Below, in pieces: positions 45,145-56,666 of a DNA stretch of 64,000 nucleotides. Source of the stretch: Clytia hemisphaerica (taxonomy: Eukaryota > Cnidaria > Hydrozoa > Leptothecata > Clytiidae); assembly GCA_902728285.1 (NCBI GenBank), contig CACVBU010000351.1, positions 1,360,370-1,424,369 of the forward strand, in the 5' to 3' direction. The notes beneath the pieces were generated by a model. It was not told the origin of the DNA, searched no databases, and saw only the letters and a list, made by a program, of their open reading frames with translations. Made by a program: the position numbers and the translations under genes. Every line of letters begins with the position of its first letter. Position 1 is the stretch's first letter.

Positions 45145-45770
45145 AGACCCACTGTGAGCCGAACTTGTAGATTTCTGTAATAATATAAATGAAACTACAA
45201 ACTTCATTGCAGCTACAACTCTCCAAGGTATCCGATATCTGGATTAAAAAAAGAGGTCCACCAGATTCTCTTAGAGAGTTTTGGCCTTTAGAGTGTTCCA
45301 GCGTGGTGTATAATGAGAATCTGTTTTCAAAGCAAACTGCTTAAAGTTTAATTTATTTCCCGATAAACCTATAAAAACTAGCTCAATATAACCGATACCA
45401 TGATGTTCTTACCTTCACCACCCGGGGGGGGGGGCAGCTGGGCAAAAGGACCGACGGGTATGTGCGGGTTCTATGGGTACCTTTTCCAATATGTTTAAGA
45501 TGCACTGTAAGGGCCGGAAAAGCTAGAGATACACTGTAAGGGTAGAAATTTCAGAAAATTCTTGAAAAATCTAGATATTTTGACCAAAAATGCTAGAATT
45601 TTGACCATTTTTTGCACGAAAAGGATCGAAAATTTTGGGGAAAATGCACTTTAAGGGTATGATTTTCACTGATATTTGCTGCACTGTAAGGGTGCAATTT
45701 TAAAAGCCAATTTTCGGGTCGGACTGAAATTGTAGTGTATGTGGGACAAGGTTTTTCGGTGAGCAGGGGG

Positions 45771-45965
45771 GGGAGGGTTCCCATCGAGGCTGTAACACAA
45801 GGGTGTATTTTTGAACATTTGAGGTTTCATGCTCTTCTTTTCTTTTTACTTAGAGATCAATGCCTACTGCTGTTATATGTTCTTTTAACTTCTCAGACAG
45901 AGGGGGAGGTTCCCATCGAGGCTGTAACACAAGGGTGTATTTTTTGAACATTTGAGGTTTCACTA
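45771..45965 (+). repeat. Tandem ~132-bp duplication
   Basis: GTTCCCATCGAGGCTGTAAC plus ACAAGGGTGTATTTTTGAAC occurs at 45777 and again at 45909; a weaker third start is near 46043. The upstream segment 45490-45690 repeats CACTGTAAGGGT four times. Confidence 0.7.
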
Positions 45966-46367
45966 TATGCTCTTTCTTCTTTTTATCTAGAGATCAATTC
46001 CTGTCCCTAAGTACCTTCATATGCTCTTTTTAATTCTCAGACAGATTCAGGTACACTAGTTTTGAACTTTGATGTTTCAATATGTTACACATTTCTTTAT
46101 TGAGCCCAAACGAGTGAGTGGGTGTGTATTAAATCGTGATCTGAGTAAACACAAAGACAAAAGCTCCGTTTTTAGTCTCCCTCTTCCTGTTCTTAAGTAC
46201 ATTTTTCCCCTAATTATTCAAGTGGTACTTATACGTTTTTTAGAGAGACAAACACGCGATATTGAACACGAATATTTTAAAAACTTTTTAAAAAGTTCAC
46301 AGTTCAGCCCTTTAGGATATGAGAATTTTAATGAAAGTTTGACTTTCAGAGGCCTGAATTTGAACAA

Positions 46368-46603
46368 CCCTGTCTCGCAGCCCCGTTGGGGATCAAAATC
46401 CCAGTGGGGATAGAAATTCTAATAAAAATCCAATGGGGATGGTTTTGGAGTAAAAATTGTAAACATGGAATTTCGAATGAGGATGAAATGAAAATCAATT
46501 TCCCAGTGGGGCTGAAATTCTAAGGTATTTTCCCACCGGGAACGAAATTTTTACCAAATTTTCCAGTGGGGCTGGGGTCCCAGTGGGTCTGTGACACATG
46601 AGT
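46368..46603. mobile_element. MITE N (CACCCCTGTCTCACAGCC type), copy 1
   Basis: Left AACCCTGTCTCGCAGCCCCG; right CAGTGGGTCTGTGACACATG AGTGT. Inside, the phrase CCCAGTGGGGATAGAAATTC and variants recur. It shares ends and interior with 50331-50597 and 53489-53655. Confidence 0.65.
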
Positions 46604-47012
46604 GTATTTGACAATAAATACTGAGTCTCGTGAGTATTACTTTCTATTAAATCAACATATTCAACGTTATAATTGAAAAGAAAATCACTGAAAAATCAAA
46701 CTTATATTAATATAAACTCTTGCGCTATTTGATTATGTGATGGGTTATTCCGTCGAAATTTCAACCCCGATTTAATCACCTCTTTTAAATGGCGTACAAG
46801 TTGTGGCGCTGCTAGATCTTTCAAAAAGCTTGCTAAGCATTCAAATTAAAGAATTTCTGGTGAAAATACAAATTCCCTAATTCTTTAAGAGTAGGGAGAT
46901 GAACAAAGCGGTTGTAAATAAAATCTTCTTAAAAAACCCGCAAATTATGTGCCGGCTGATTGTTTTTAGAATGTTTGTAACTTTGGTGCGTTTAATTGTT
47001 GAGCAAAATTAT

Positions 47013-47098
47013 AGGCTGTACACATCCCCTCTGATAAGTTTTGATATAGGTCAAATATGATATATATCAAAACTAATTTGGGGATGCATGCAGCCTAG
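47013..47098. repeat. Short foldback repeat
   Basis: TAGGCTGTACACATCCCC and GGGGATGCATGCAGCCTA bracket the internal palindrome TTTTGATATA...TATATCAAAA. A related sequence (CGCTGCACACATCCCCTC...) lies at about 36724-36772. Confidence 0.65.
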
Positions 47099-47575
47099 CA
47101 AAATTTTGGAAAGATAGCCATAAGAAAGTTACTGGTCATATCCAGTCTAGCATGAGCAGCGTACCCTTCTCCTGGAATAGCTTTAAAATTTCCGAAGATC
47201 TTTGTCTACTACCAGTTACTCGACCCCACATATCCGAAATTTTTGTTTATTCAAAGCTTTCCCCTTTGATCTACTCAAAACTCAGTTAAAATTCCGGACG
47301 GATTCACGTTGTCCCGGTTGTCCCAGAACTTCAAATAATCGGGAGACTACTGTAATAAAAAAGATATATGTCGAAACCCAAAATTGAACATCAAGTCAAA
47401 AAAAAAGAAATGTTTTCTTTGTTACACATTTCACATTTCGGACCCTTAGAGAGGTTTTCCCTCAAAATCTTAAAAATATGATCCTATGGGAGATATTTTT
47501 CAAACATTTTATTTTAATTGGATCCCTTCAGAGAGTGTTTAACCTTTTGAAGTTTGAAATGTAGAGTCTTTTAGG

Positions 47576-48103
47576 GCGCGTTCACACTGGAAGGTTTCCT
47601 TAATTAAATCTATCAAAGTTAAACAAAGAGATTTATGATGGATGAATACACTGGTTTATTACAGTTCTTTGTAGGTTCACGAGATCTATTATAACACGGT
47701 AATTGATTTTGCTTAAGGCTTCTCATTGGTTGATTTTTTATTGAGAGTTTCGATTTCACCTGTGATTGGTTGATATCTATACATCACTTGAAATCCGCAA
47801 ACATATTTGTTCTAATGGTTTTACTCATTAACTGCATTCATCTTACACATCAACAACACCGTTTGCACTATTTCTAATTTTTTCCTCAGTTCATTCGTTT
47901 TTGAAATCGTAAAACTTTTTGTTCACTGCACGCATTCTTTGTTTATGCTTCCTTAATAAAATCTTTTGTTTTAAGGGAAGCCTCTACCCTACCCTTAAGA
48001 CAATAGATGTTCATGGTTAAATGCACGTTCTGTATTGTAGTCAACAAAAGATTCTCCTAACTACATTTTTATTAAGGAAGGTCTGTAGTGTGAACACGAG
48101 CTT
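47576..48103. mobile_element. MITE with GCGTTCACACT ends
   Basis: Left GGGCGCGTTCACACTGGAAG then TTTCCTTAATTAAA; right TTTTTATTAAGGAAGGTCTG then TAGTGTGAACACGAGC. About 528 bp, non-coding, upstream of the decarboxylase gene. Confidence 0.75.
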
Positions 48104-49100
48104 AGTTTACATGTGTCTCTTGAGTCCTCTTTTGTTTAGTATTCCCTTTGTTTCGAGTATCTTTTGTATTCCCAAATTGCATTTTATATGTCATTTGTGA
48201 TTCCTCTAGGGAAATTAAGATATGTTTATTAACTGTAATTTTGTACATAGAAAATCAGTTCAACATTGAGAGACGTGAGTGAGTGTCTTGTGTGTGTGAG
48301 AGGTTCGTTTTACTAAAGTTTAATTTACTATGCGTTGTCGTCTTATTTCGTTCATTTATGGTTTTGTAGCATCTTAGGTATGCTTAAGTTCAAGAATTGG
48401 TGTTTCCTTTTACATTTTCTGGTTTCCGTAAGCTAGGTTCTTTTTTTTCCCATGAAAGCTGAGATATTTCGACCAGTCAATTTATTCAAAACATATTCGT
48501 CCTCTGTTCACATAGGTACTTTGACTGCACTCACATAGCTGGGCACCCGTTTAGGCGATGTGCTCTTTCCTAGCTACTTCTTTCTAATCGGGTCCTTTAC
48601 ACGACCCTACCCGGACTATGAGGAATTTAAGAGTTTTAAAATGTTAGCTTTAAGTAAAAAGTCCAAAGCTTCATCTTTTGTTAGTTTCTTTTACATTTGC
48701 TGTACTCTTGGTGTAATTTTGCACCAAATTCTTGATAGCGTGCACATTGTTCAGCTGTAAGTGCACATTGCGTGTCAATTCCTTGTAAGAGTATTCAAAG
48801 TACTTTAAACGAAACGACATTTAAAAGCTTCCGAAAAAAGGAGTACTTAAATTTATCGTTTCACCGCAAAACAAATGCAATGTCTGGATAATACGCTCGT
48901 TACGCGGAAACCACAAGTTTTTTTCCTTCTTTTGCTCAAGCTGCTCAAGTTGTTATTTGTCCAAAAAAATGCCAAAAGGACTAAGTTCGACGAGTTTGGT
49001 TTTTGGACACCCCTTATAAGGCTAATATTATTTCAATATGCTCTTCGTCACCCTTGTTTTAATATGGGCGTGTGTCAAATTAAATGAGACAAATTTTTCG
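48104..49100 (+). other. Upstream region of the decarboxylase gene
   Basis: No ORF of note. AT-rich with scattered T runs. The likely regulatory region of the decarboxylase lies here, but no specific site could be recognised apart from the TATA box at its end. Confidence 0.45.
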
Positions 49101-49109
49101 TATAAATAG
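49101..49109 (+). promoter_or_regulatory. TATA box of the decarboxylase gene
   Basis: TATAAATAG lies about 90 bp before the start codon, followed by a CAA-rich, G-poor leader (ACAGCAACAACAAAAACAGC) that would make an unstructured 5' UTR. Transcription would start about 25-30 bp downstream, near 49130. Confidence 0.65.
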
Positions 49110-49190
49110 AGGCTGAAAAATCTTTCAAATCATTCAACGCTTCTCTGAAGACAGCAACAACAAAAACAGCAACAACAACAACACAGGAAG

Positions 49191-52103
49191 ATGAGCTCAA
49201 CATTAGGAGTTGCAAAATGGCTACCAAGTGATCGTTCAAAGATTTTGAAATGGGCCAGAAAACGATTGGCCAATTATAAAGCAAAGAATCCAGAAAGGTA
49301 ACAAACCAATATTATATTCTTTTTGGAATGAATTCTTTCGGCTGTTGTCATCTTGATTTAGACCTAATAATCTTGAAAGATTGTTCCAAACAAAACTTTT
49401 TTCCACTTGTTAAAACTTAGATAATTGGATTTGAAGTAACTATGCTTAGTACATCTAATGAGCACATCAAATCGATTTTTTAATATATTCGTATTACACG
49501 CATTTTTATAGGCTAAAAATCGGCCAAAACCTACGATAACCTAAATGGACTCTTCTAAAAAAAGAATATCGGGGTAGAAGATATTTATCCCCGGACCTGT
49601 GAATTTTGACCCCCGGACAACGGATCCTACCCCCGGACAAGCATCAGTTGAACTCCCCCTACCCCGAAATTCAAAATCACCCCTAATTAGAGCAAGTTTG
49701 CCCCTAAAGCAAGGCAAATTGTGCAGATATTTCACTACCCTCTTACAAAATATCCAATTTATCCTCCAACCCCCCCCCCATGTACAAAATTTTCTGGAAG
49801 AGCCCAATAACACTAACAAACTTTAAAAAGGCGACAAAATTTCCAATTTATTTTGAATAATTTACTTTTAATAATATCTTAGATATGCTGCATTCAAGAA
49901 ATACTTCCCAGATGCTCAAACTGCTGACGAAGAGCTTCAAGAGTTTGTGCGAAATGCATCTTTAATCAAAGTTATAGTCGATAAAATGGCTTTCTCTGAT
50001 TCCATTAAAGAATTGATTTATGCAATCGGTACCGAAGCAGATGTTGGGCAGTTGGTTATTGAAATGTTTCGACAGCAAGATCATCCAGAGGCACTCGGCC
50101 CAGCTGATATGATACTTCTTTTGAGTGACACCATCCGAACAACGCCTGATTATGTCGATAATGAATCAGGTACGAATAGCAATTTTTTTCAATAACAGTA
50201 AACATCTTTGCAGGATTTTTTCATTTTGTTTAATATAAATTTTTTTATTAACGGGGAGTTAGAAAACTACACTTAGATTTCTTTCCTCCTGACACTCTGG
50301 GACTTCTTACTGGTGCTTTGAGCTGTAATACACCCCTGTGTCACGGTTCCAACCCGAGTGGAAAATTTGGAAAAGAATTTGTCCCCGGTGGGAAAAATAC
50401 CCTAGAATTTCAACCCACTGAGAGATTGACCTTGATTTTATCCCTATTCGAAATTGTTAAAAATTGGACTCCAAAACCATTCCCACTGAAATTTTTAACA
50501 TTGGAACAATAGAATTTTTGTCACCATTGAGATTTCAATCCAAATCTTTATCCCCACTGTAAGAAAATTTCACCGTGGCTGTGAGACAGGGGTGTTGTAA
50601 TTAATATGATTTAAAATCTCAACTGTAAAAATATCCTTTTCCAATGATAAAAGAAATATCCTTTTCCAATGATAAAAGAAAGAAGGCGTGCGTATTCGCA
50701 CGAACACCACTTGCCTTGTATTCAAAAAATTACCATGGTTATTGTCCCTCGAAAAATGAAATAACTTTTTATAAATAGAAATTAGTTTTAATAAAACCCG
50801 GTGGGAGTTAATCATTATGGCAATAATTTCAAAACGAGGTAAAGTGATGCTCGTGACGTAATTGATGAAAAGGTCTATCAATGATATGATTTTCTCAAGT
50901 TGTGTGCTAGTGCAGCGCAGGAGTAAAAAAAGTTGTCATTTCCTTTGTTTAATAATTCTGTGTAAGCAAATGGTAGGAGATTTAAAACTTTAAATCATGT
51001 CCTTAAGACATTTTCAATCCATGCATATTAGCTCAACAATTTTCCTCTCGCCGGATCACAAGATAAGGGTATAAAAGACCGTGTACTGGCTTTAGTTTAA
51101 TCCTATTAAATGATAATTACATTACACAATTTCATCCTCTTTTACAGACATTCAAATCCCATGTCCAGTTGGTGCCCTTTTGACATACGCCATGGTTACT
51201 CCTGCTGGATATGCCGCATTCTTGAAAAGACGTGTAAACGAGCTCTTCAGGAATATCTTGAATGATTACCAAAAGAACTGGTTGTTAACATCAAATTCTG
51301 TTGATAAACTTGCTGACGTTGAAAATGGTTGGTTTACACCACTCGCCCTATCAGAGATGCCTAATTTTGACGATGACTTTGTGTGTGATCCTAACGCCCC
51401 ACATAAAGGCTTTAAATCATTTGATGATTTTTTCACACGAGACTTGAAAAAAGGTGCCAGACCAGTAGGTGGTGAAGATGACCCAAATGTTGTTGTAAAT
51501 GCTTGTGAAAATGCACCATATGGAGTGACCTACGTCGTCCAGAAATATGATGCCTACTGGATCAAGTCTCAACCCTATTCCGTCGCATATATCTTGGACA
51601 ACGACCCATTAATGGAGAAATTCATTGGTGGAACTATCTACCAAGGTTTCCTGAGCCCACACACCTATCATCAATTCCATGCTCCAGTATCTGGTAAAGT
51701 TGTCGTATCAAGACTGGTGTCTGGTACTTACTTCTCTCAACCATACTACACTGATAATTCTGCCAATTATATCGCAGCTCAGCCTTATCTTGCTCACGTC
51801 TCCACTCGTGGTGTGGTCATCATTGACACTGAAACTGCCCTTGGTCTTGTAGCCTTCGTGCCAATCGGTATGGTCGATGTATCGACCGTCGATTTAAAAA
51901 TTCAGCCAAATCAATATATCAAGAAAGGAGAGAATATTGGTACATTCCATTTTGGTGGATCTTCACATGTTATCCTGTTTGAGAAAGGAAAGGAATTGGC
52001 TTTCGACCTTCAAGGAATCAAACCAGATCCACTTGGCAACTCGTTTTTGAAAGTCAACACAAAGCTTGCTACGTTTGTCCCACCAAAGCAAGGAAAAAAG
52101 TAA
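49191..52103 (+). CDS. Pyruvoyl-dependent decarboxylase, PsiD-like branch of the phosphatidylserine decarboxylase superfamily
   Basis: Three exons: 49191-49297, 49883-50169 and 51148-52103, in frame, giving 449 residues. Donors are AAAG/GTAAC and TCAG/GTACG; acceptors are ATCTTAG and TTTACAG. Family hallmarks in the C-terminal half are FFTRDLKKGARP (about 226-237), the active-site segment HTYHQFHAPVSG (303-314) and the self-cleavage motif G402-S403 inside FHFGGSSHVILFEKG. Cleavage before S403 would give a short alpha chain with an N-terminal pyruvoyl group. The N-terminal 170 residues (LQEFVRNASLIKVIVDKMAF, then IPCPVGALLTYAMVTPAGYA) resemble the PSDC domain of fungal amino-acid decarboxylases. 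There is no mitochondrial presequence or membrane segment, unlike mitochondrial PSD, so the enzyme is probably cytosolic. Substrate unknown; an amino acid or phosphatidylserine are both possible. Confidence 0.88.
49549..49805. mobile_element. Diverged relative of the GGGCTCTTCCAGAAAA MITE, in intron 1 of the decarboxylase gene
   Basis: Left end CTCTTCTAAAAAAAGAATAT, right end AATTTTCTGGAAGAGCCCA; the interior repeats CCCCGGACAA three times. Same architecture and size as 2868-3109 with more divergence. Confidence 0.65.
50331..50597. mobile_element. MITE N, copy 2, in intron 2 of the decarboxylase gene
   Basis: Ends ACACCCCTGTGTCACGG and CTGTGAGACAGGGGTGT are inverse complements; the interior GTCCCCGGTGGGAAAAATAC matches the other copies in the opposite orientation. 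Confidence 0.7.
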
Positions 52104-52237
52104 AGACATTTTTCAAAAATATATTTTTCATAATGTATATTTTTATATAGTTCAGTTGTTTAACCTTTTTTGACTGTTTTTTTTTCCTTTTTTATTCTAT
52201 CATTCTTAGAATTCTTAAACGTAAATTTTTTTCTTAA

Positions 52238-52243
52238 AATAAA
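52238..52243 (+). terminator. Poly(A) signal of the decarboxylase gene
   Basis: AATAAA about 135 bp after the stop codon, in an AT-rich 3' UTR; the first canonical signal downstream of the gene. Confidence 0.55.
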
Positions 52244-52399
52244 TTAAATGAAATTTCGAATCTTATTCTAAAAGTGTTTCCAATTCTTTTCAAAGACCGC
52301 TATTCTCTGTTTTCTTTTAAATTACATTGTCTGAACATTAAAAATAATTTTGATGCCTCGCCCAGATTTTTCCTCGACAAATGGTCAAAATGTGTGATA

Positions 52400-53092
52400 A
52401 ATTTGGATCTGCAACCAGAGGAATGTAAAGAGATGGAAAAACAGCTTTCCTGATTACTCAAAGTTCAATGATCAATTCTATTGAAAATTCTATTGTAAAA
52501 ACGTTGATTAGGTCATTAAATGATAGTCTAGAAAAGACGGCTCGCCATACAAATCGGACAGTTTCTACATGATTTGACGATAAAAATGAAAATTTGTTTT
52601 TCCTTTCTTGCCGATTACTTGTTCAATTTTTAAGAATAAGGAGCAATATATTTTTAGCAATGTACAACAAAAGAAATTATTAACGCAATGCTATTAAATT
52701 GGTTCTTGTAAAACTGTCAGAAGTCTAGTAAAATAAAAATGAAGTTATAATTTTCTCGAGCTCTAGCTTTCCATATGATGTTGCGGTCATGATGCGGTTA
52801 TATCAGTAGAATCGCTCGGAATTTCTGAGCAAGAAGATATAGGTACCTTTTCGTATTAGGAGAGGTGTACCCAAAATATAGGCCCTAAAAGTTTGCGCAT
52901 AATCAGGCTTGAAACAAAAGAATTTTGTCACAACACGTTAATTATGCAGATTTTTTATAGCGACAACAAAAGAAACCTATTTACTCGACATAAACTCTCT
53001 TAAAGGCAAGAGGCCTGGTATATGACGAGCCGTTTTTCCATTGTTTTCAAGAAGCTGTTTTTCCATCTCTTTACATTCCTCTGCTGCAACTA
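52400..53092. pseudogene. Two inverted protein-coding-like fragments containing EECKEMEKQL
   Basis: Plus strand near 52350-52450 reads RFFLDKWSKCVINLDLQ then PEECKEMEKQL. Minus strand near 53092-53030 reads SIVAAEECKEMEKQLLENNG then KTARH. The nucleotide identity over about 30 bp (52417-52446 against 53054-53083 inverted) is perfect. The phrase GACGGCTCGCCATA also occurs at 52539. I do not recognise the source gene. These could be remnants of a duplicated exon or of a mobile-element ORF. Confidence 0.4.
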
Positions 53093-53488
53093 TTGATTCA
53101 AAAGAAATGTTAAAAATATATTTGAAATCAGAGGTTTAAAGTTTCAGAAAAATTTGCAATAGCATTTTTTGATCATGTATTTGCATTTTCAAATTTTCAA
53201 AAGATTCTTTAACACGTCCATCAATCTACTTATCTTTTCTAACGAGGTATTTTTTTTTCATTAAGAACAATGTTTAAAAAAGTTTGGACTGCCAATTTTC
53301 AATTTTGAATATAGGCTTTGAAGGCTTTAGTATATATGGGATTTTTATTTCAAATTATAATGGTCATTTGCATCTTCCATTAAACTATAATTGTCCAAGC
53401 TTGCAAAACTGGGAAAGGTATTCTATGGAACAGTGAAGGGGTACAATCTCTTTGTCTCTTTTTCCATTAAAAAGAGTTTATTAGAAAC

Positions 53489-53655
53489 ACCCCTCATAGC
53501 CCTGGTGGAGCTTTTTTCTTCTGTGGGGATAAAAACTCCTGTCGAAATCCCAATGGGGATAGAAATTCAGGGTTTTTTCCACCGGGGACGAAATTTTGGC
53601 AAAATTTCGAAGTGGGGCTGGGGTCCCAGCGAGTCTGTGACACAGGAGTGTATTC
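53489..53655. mobile_element. MITE N, copy 3 (shorter)
   Basis: Left AACACCCCTCATAGCCCTGG; right GTCTGTGACACAGGAGTGT. The interior has TCCCAATGGGGATAGAAATT and AGTGGGGCTGGGGTCCCAG. Confidence 0.65.
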
Positions 53656-53962
53656 GAAAGTCAAATTAATAAGCTCCTGATGGAGAAAAACTGACTATAC
53701 TGATATAGAGATTAATATTTCTAAATGAAATCATTTTATTGTGTTTTTAAAGAACTTTTAAAATTTTCAACAATCTGCAATCAAAGTCTAAGCTGGACAA
53801 TAAACCAATATTTTCTCGGAAAACGGAACCCTGGAAAACGTAACTTCTGATTCTCTACAGTGACGTGATATGAAAAAATTCCGGGGATGGCCAAGGATTG
53901 GCGCAAAATATTTTGTTAAAAAACATTATTTTATCCAATACAAAATGCGAGCTTGTTAATAA

Positions 53963-54080
53963 CAACCTCGTTCGCCCTGCGTATTATCAGCTTTTTGATG
54001 TTTACTGATAGCGCTAGATAATATTCTCTGACGTCTATAAGTAATTTCAATAAAGTCTTTGATACACGGGAACGAGGTTG
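53963..54080. mobile_element. MITE E, copy 2
   Basis: CAACCTCGTTCGCCCTGCG ... AGCGCTAGATAATATTCTCT ... GGGAACGAGGTTG; same length and interior as 16988-17111. Confidence 0.75.
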
Positions 54081-54929
54081 CATTTTCGTAAAACTAGTGC
54101 CTTTTTCACGTTTCAATTAGAAGAGGGCTGCAAGCTAAGCTGGGCTTACGTATTAATTACAATTTTCCTGTTTGGCACCTCTAACCTGTTTGGCACCTTT
54201 TCAAATTAGTTTCTGGGGGGGGGTGTCCCCGCCGCGTACATGCCCCCGCCACCAGCTACAGCTCTGAAACCGCTGATATCAGATCATACATAATACATAT
54301 ACATTATTTCATTTCTCATTTATTACCCTAAATAGCTAGGTATATAATATGTACAGTTTAAAAAAGTGGAATAAAGAGCACAAAAAAAATATACATAGAA
54401 AATATCATGTTCAGGAGAGTAGGAACAGAGCATATGTAAACTGTCAGGTAGGGGATGGGGTAGAGTAGGGGGTATAAAGAAAGGGGTGAAGAGATAAAGA
54501 GTATGTAGAGTCATTGCATCGTCCAGCCGTCGTTATAGCGCGTCAAAAAGGGTTATTAATACCAACTTTTTTTCGATACCCACTTTTTTTGCAATACCAA
54601 ATTTCAATATTGACCTTTTTTGGATACCAACTTTTTTAGCGCCGAAATTGTCGAGTTAGAAAACCTCGAGTTAACAATTTTCCAGTTAGGAGCTTTCGGG
54701 TTACTTGAATTAAAAGTGTTTCACTCAACTCTTACTCGAGTTTTTATCACAAAAAAGTTTTTTGAGCTGCATGACTCTTTCGGATCAAGTTGACATTGCA
54801 GGGCCCCGTAGGCGCCAAGCGTATCAGTGAGAGTGACTGATAAGTTTGGTGCCCAAAGGTAAATTTACTGACAAAAAATAAACCTGCTCATCCCCCCCCC
54901 ATTTTCTTACTGATACGCTTCGCACCCAA

Positions 54930-55320
54930 AAAGCGTATCGATCAATTGAAGGGTCTAAGTTCTAACCCATTTTGGGTGTGAATTGTATCGGTGGAAGGGT
55001 GTGGTTCTAAGACGCTTTGGGTGTGTTTCGTATCAGTGAAGGGTCTAAGTTCTAACGCATTTTGTGTACGAAGCGTATCAGGGTGGAAGGTTGTGGTTCT
55101 AAGACGTTTTGGATGCGATTCGTATCAGTGAAAGGTCTAAGTTCTAACCCATTTTGGGTGCGAAACGTATCGGTGGAAGGGTGTGGTTCTAAAGACGTTT
55201 TGAATGCGATTCATTTCAGTGAAATGTCTAAGTTTCTAACCCATTTTGGGTGCGAAGTGTATCAGTGGAAGGGCGTTTCTAAGGCGTATTGGGTGCGATG
55301 CGTATCAGTGAAACTAATGT
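54930..55320 (+). repeat. Tandem array, ~90-bp dimeric unit, ~4-5 copies
   Basis: Alternating half-units GTGAAGGGTCTAAGTTCTAA and GTGGAAGGGTGTGGTTCTAA are each followed by TTTTGGGTGCGA-CGTATC. Starts of the pattern are already visible in the 54780-54930 flank (AAGCGTATCAGTGAG). An 88-codon ORF across the array is probably only a by-product of the repeat. Confidence 0.8.
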
Positions 55321-56169
55321 CATCCTGATCCACTCTCTCTAATGAGTTCTTCAAGGGATCAAATATTTTCTTTGAATTGAAATTGGAATTACAGAGAGTA
55401 CAATCTTAAGTTATTCCAGGGGAACTAACACTAGTCTCGTTTGCAAGGTGACTAGTATATGTCCGAGCTAAAAATCTAAAATCTACCCTTAGAGAGAGAA
55501 AAAAATTGACGTTTTGGGACTCTAAGTGGGACAGTTTTGCAGAAATGTTTTACCCAAAAAATCTCCGCGTTCAACTCGAGCTTTTAACTTTTTCGATGAA
55601 AATATCCTAGGAAGCTGCAATCATATACAGGCATATATCTTTGAGAAAACCAATGAAAAATTACTGATAAAACATTGGATAAAGTCCCCCAAGGGCAATG
55701 TTCATTTTGTACGGCTTTCTCATCGTAATAACTAATAAATCGAGTTAATTAACTAGTTTTAACTCTCGAAAATCATATTAAAATGACTTAGAGTTGAGTG
55801 ACGTCATAATTTGCCACCTAAAAAGAAAACGTTATAATTCCCATCCGGGTTATAATTTTAATACCTCATCAGCCCTTTTTACGCCAGCCCTCATTCCACC
55901 ACATTCCTTATGCCAATTAGAGCCGTAAATAACGCCAAAACTTGTAAAAATCGCTATATAGGCTTCAAAACAGTAAGTATTAACTAAAATTTACATGAAA
56001 ATGTCATCTTTCAGTATTAAACTGTTGAAAATTCCATTTAAAAAAAATCATTGAAATTTCGGATATAGAGTTAAAAAATTGACAGTTTTCATCCTTTAAT
56101 CATGCCTAAAATCCTTTAAATTGAGAAAAAATTGTCAAAAATTAACGCCACTTCTTCTAGGTAAATAAA

Positions 56170-56290
56170 GATTTTGGCCCTTTTTACGCCGGCCCTTTTT
56201 ACACCGGCCCTTTTTACACCAACCTTTATTACGCCGCGAGCCCAAAAATAACGCCAATAAGGGCTGCCTTAAAAAGGGCCGATAAGGACG
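56170..56290. repeat. GGCCCTTTTTACGCC repeat cluster
   Basis: GGCCCTTTTTACGCCGGCCC and variants several times in a row, ending AAAAAGGGCCGATAAGG. Related pieces are at 30013-30080 and 55868-55940. Confidence 0.6.
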
Positions 56291-56666
56291 TAACTCAAAA
56301 ATTCCTGACTCGAAAATTGCGGTATCGAAAAAAGTTGATATTGAAAAAAAAAGTTGATATCGAAAAAAAAGTTGGTGAAACCCATTTGTGGCGCCCCAAA
56401 CGCCCCTCTCAACGCCATAAACTTTTGAAATCACGCCCCATGTGACCTTCGCAGTTATTTCATTATTTTATGTACAGTCTGGTTGATGGACAGAGCGAAG
56501 GAAATCTTTCAATATGTTCGGCACAAAGCTTTGTGTACGTAGATGGTAGAAAATTTTGTAAACAGTAATGGCTGACTGACAGACGGAGATCCAGCTAAAG
56601 ACTTGAGTTCCAAACCAGTTAGCAGAGTATGACCACTGACTTTTATATATAAAGCTCAAAAGCTCA

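Noticed and set aside
55062..55328. 88-codon ORF
   Set aside because: It is the translation of a tandem DNA repeat and has no independent coding evidence.
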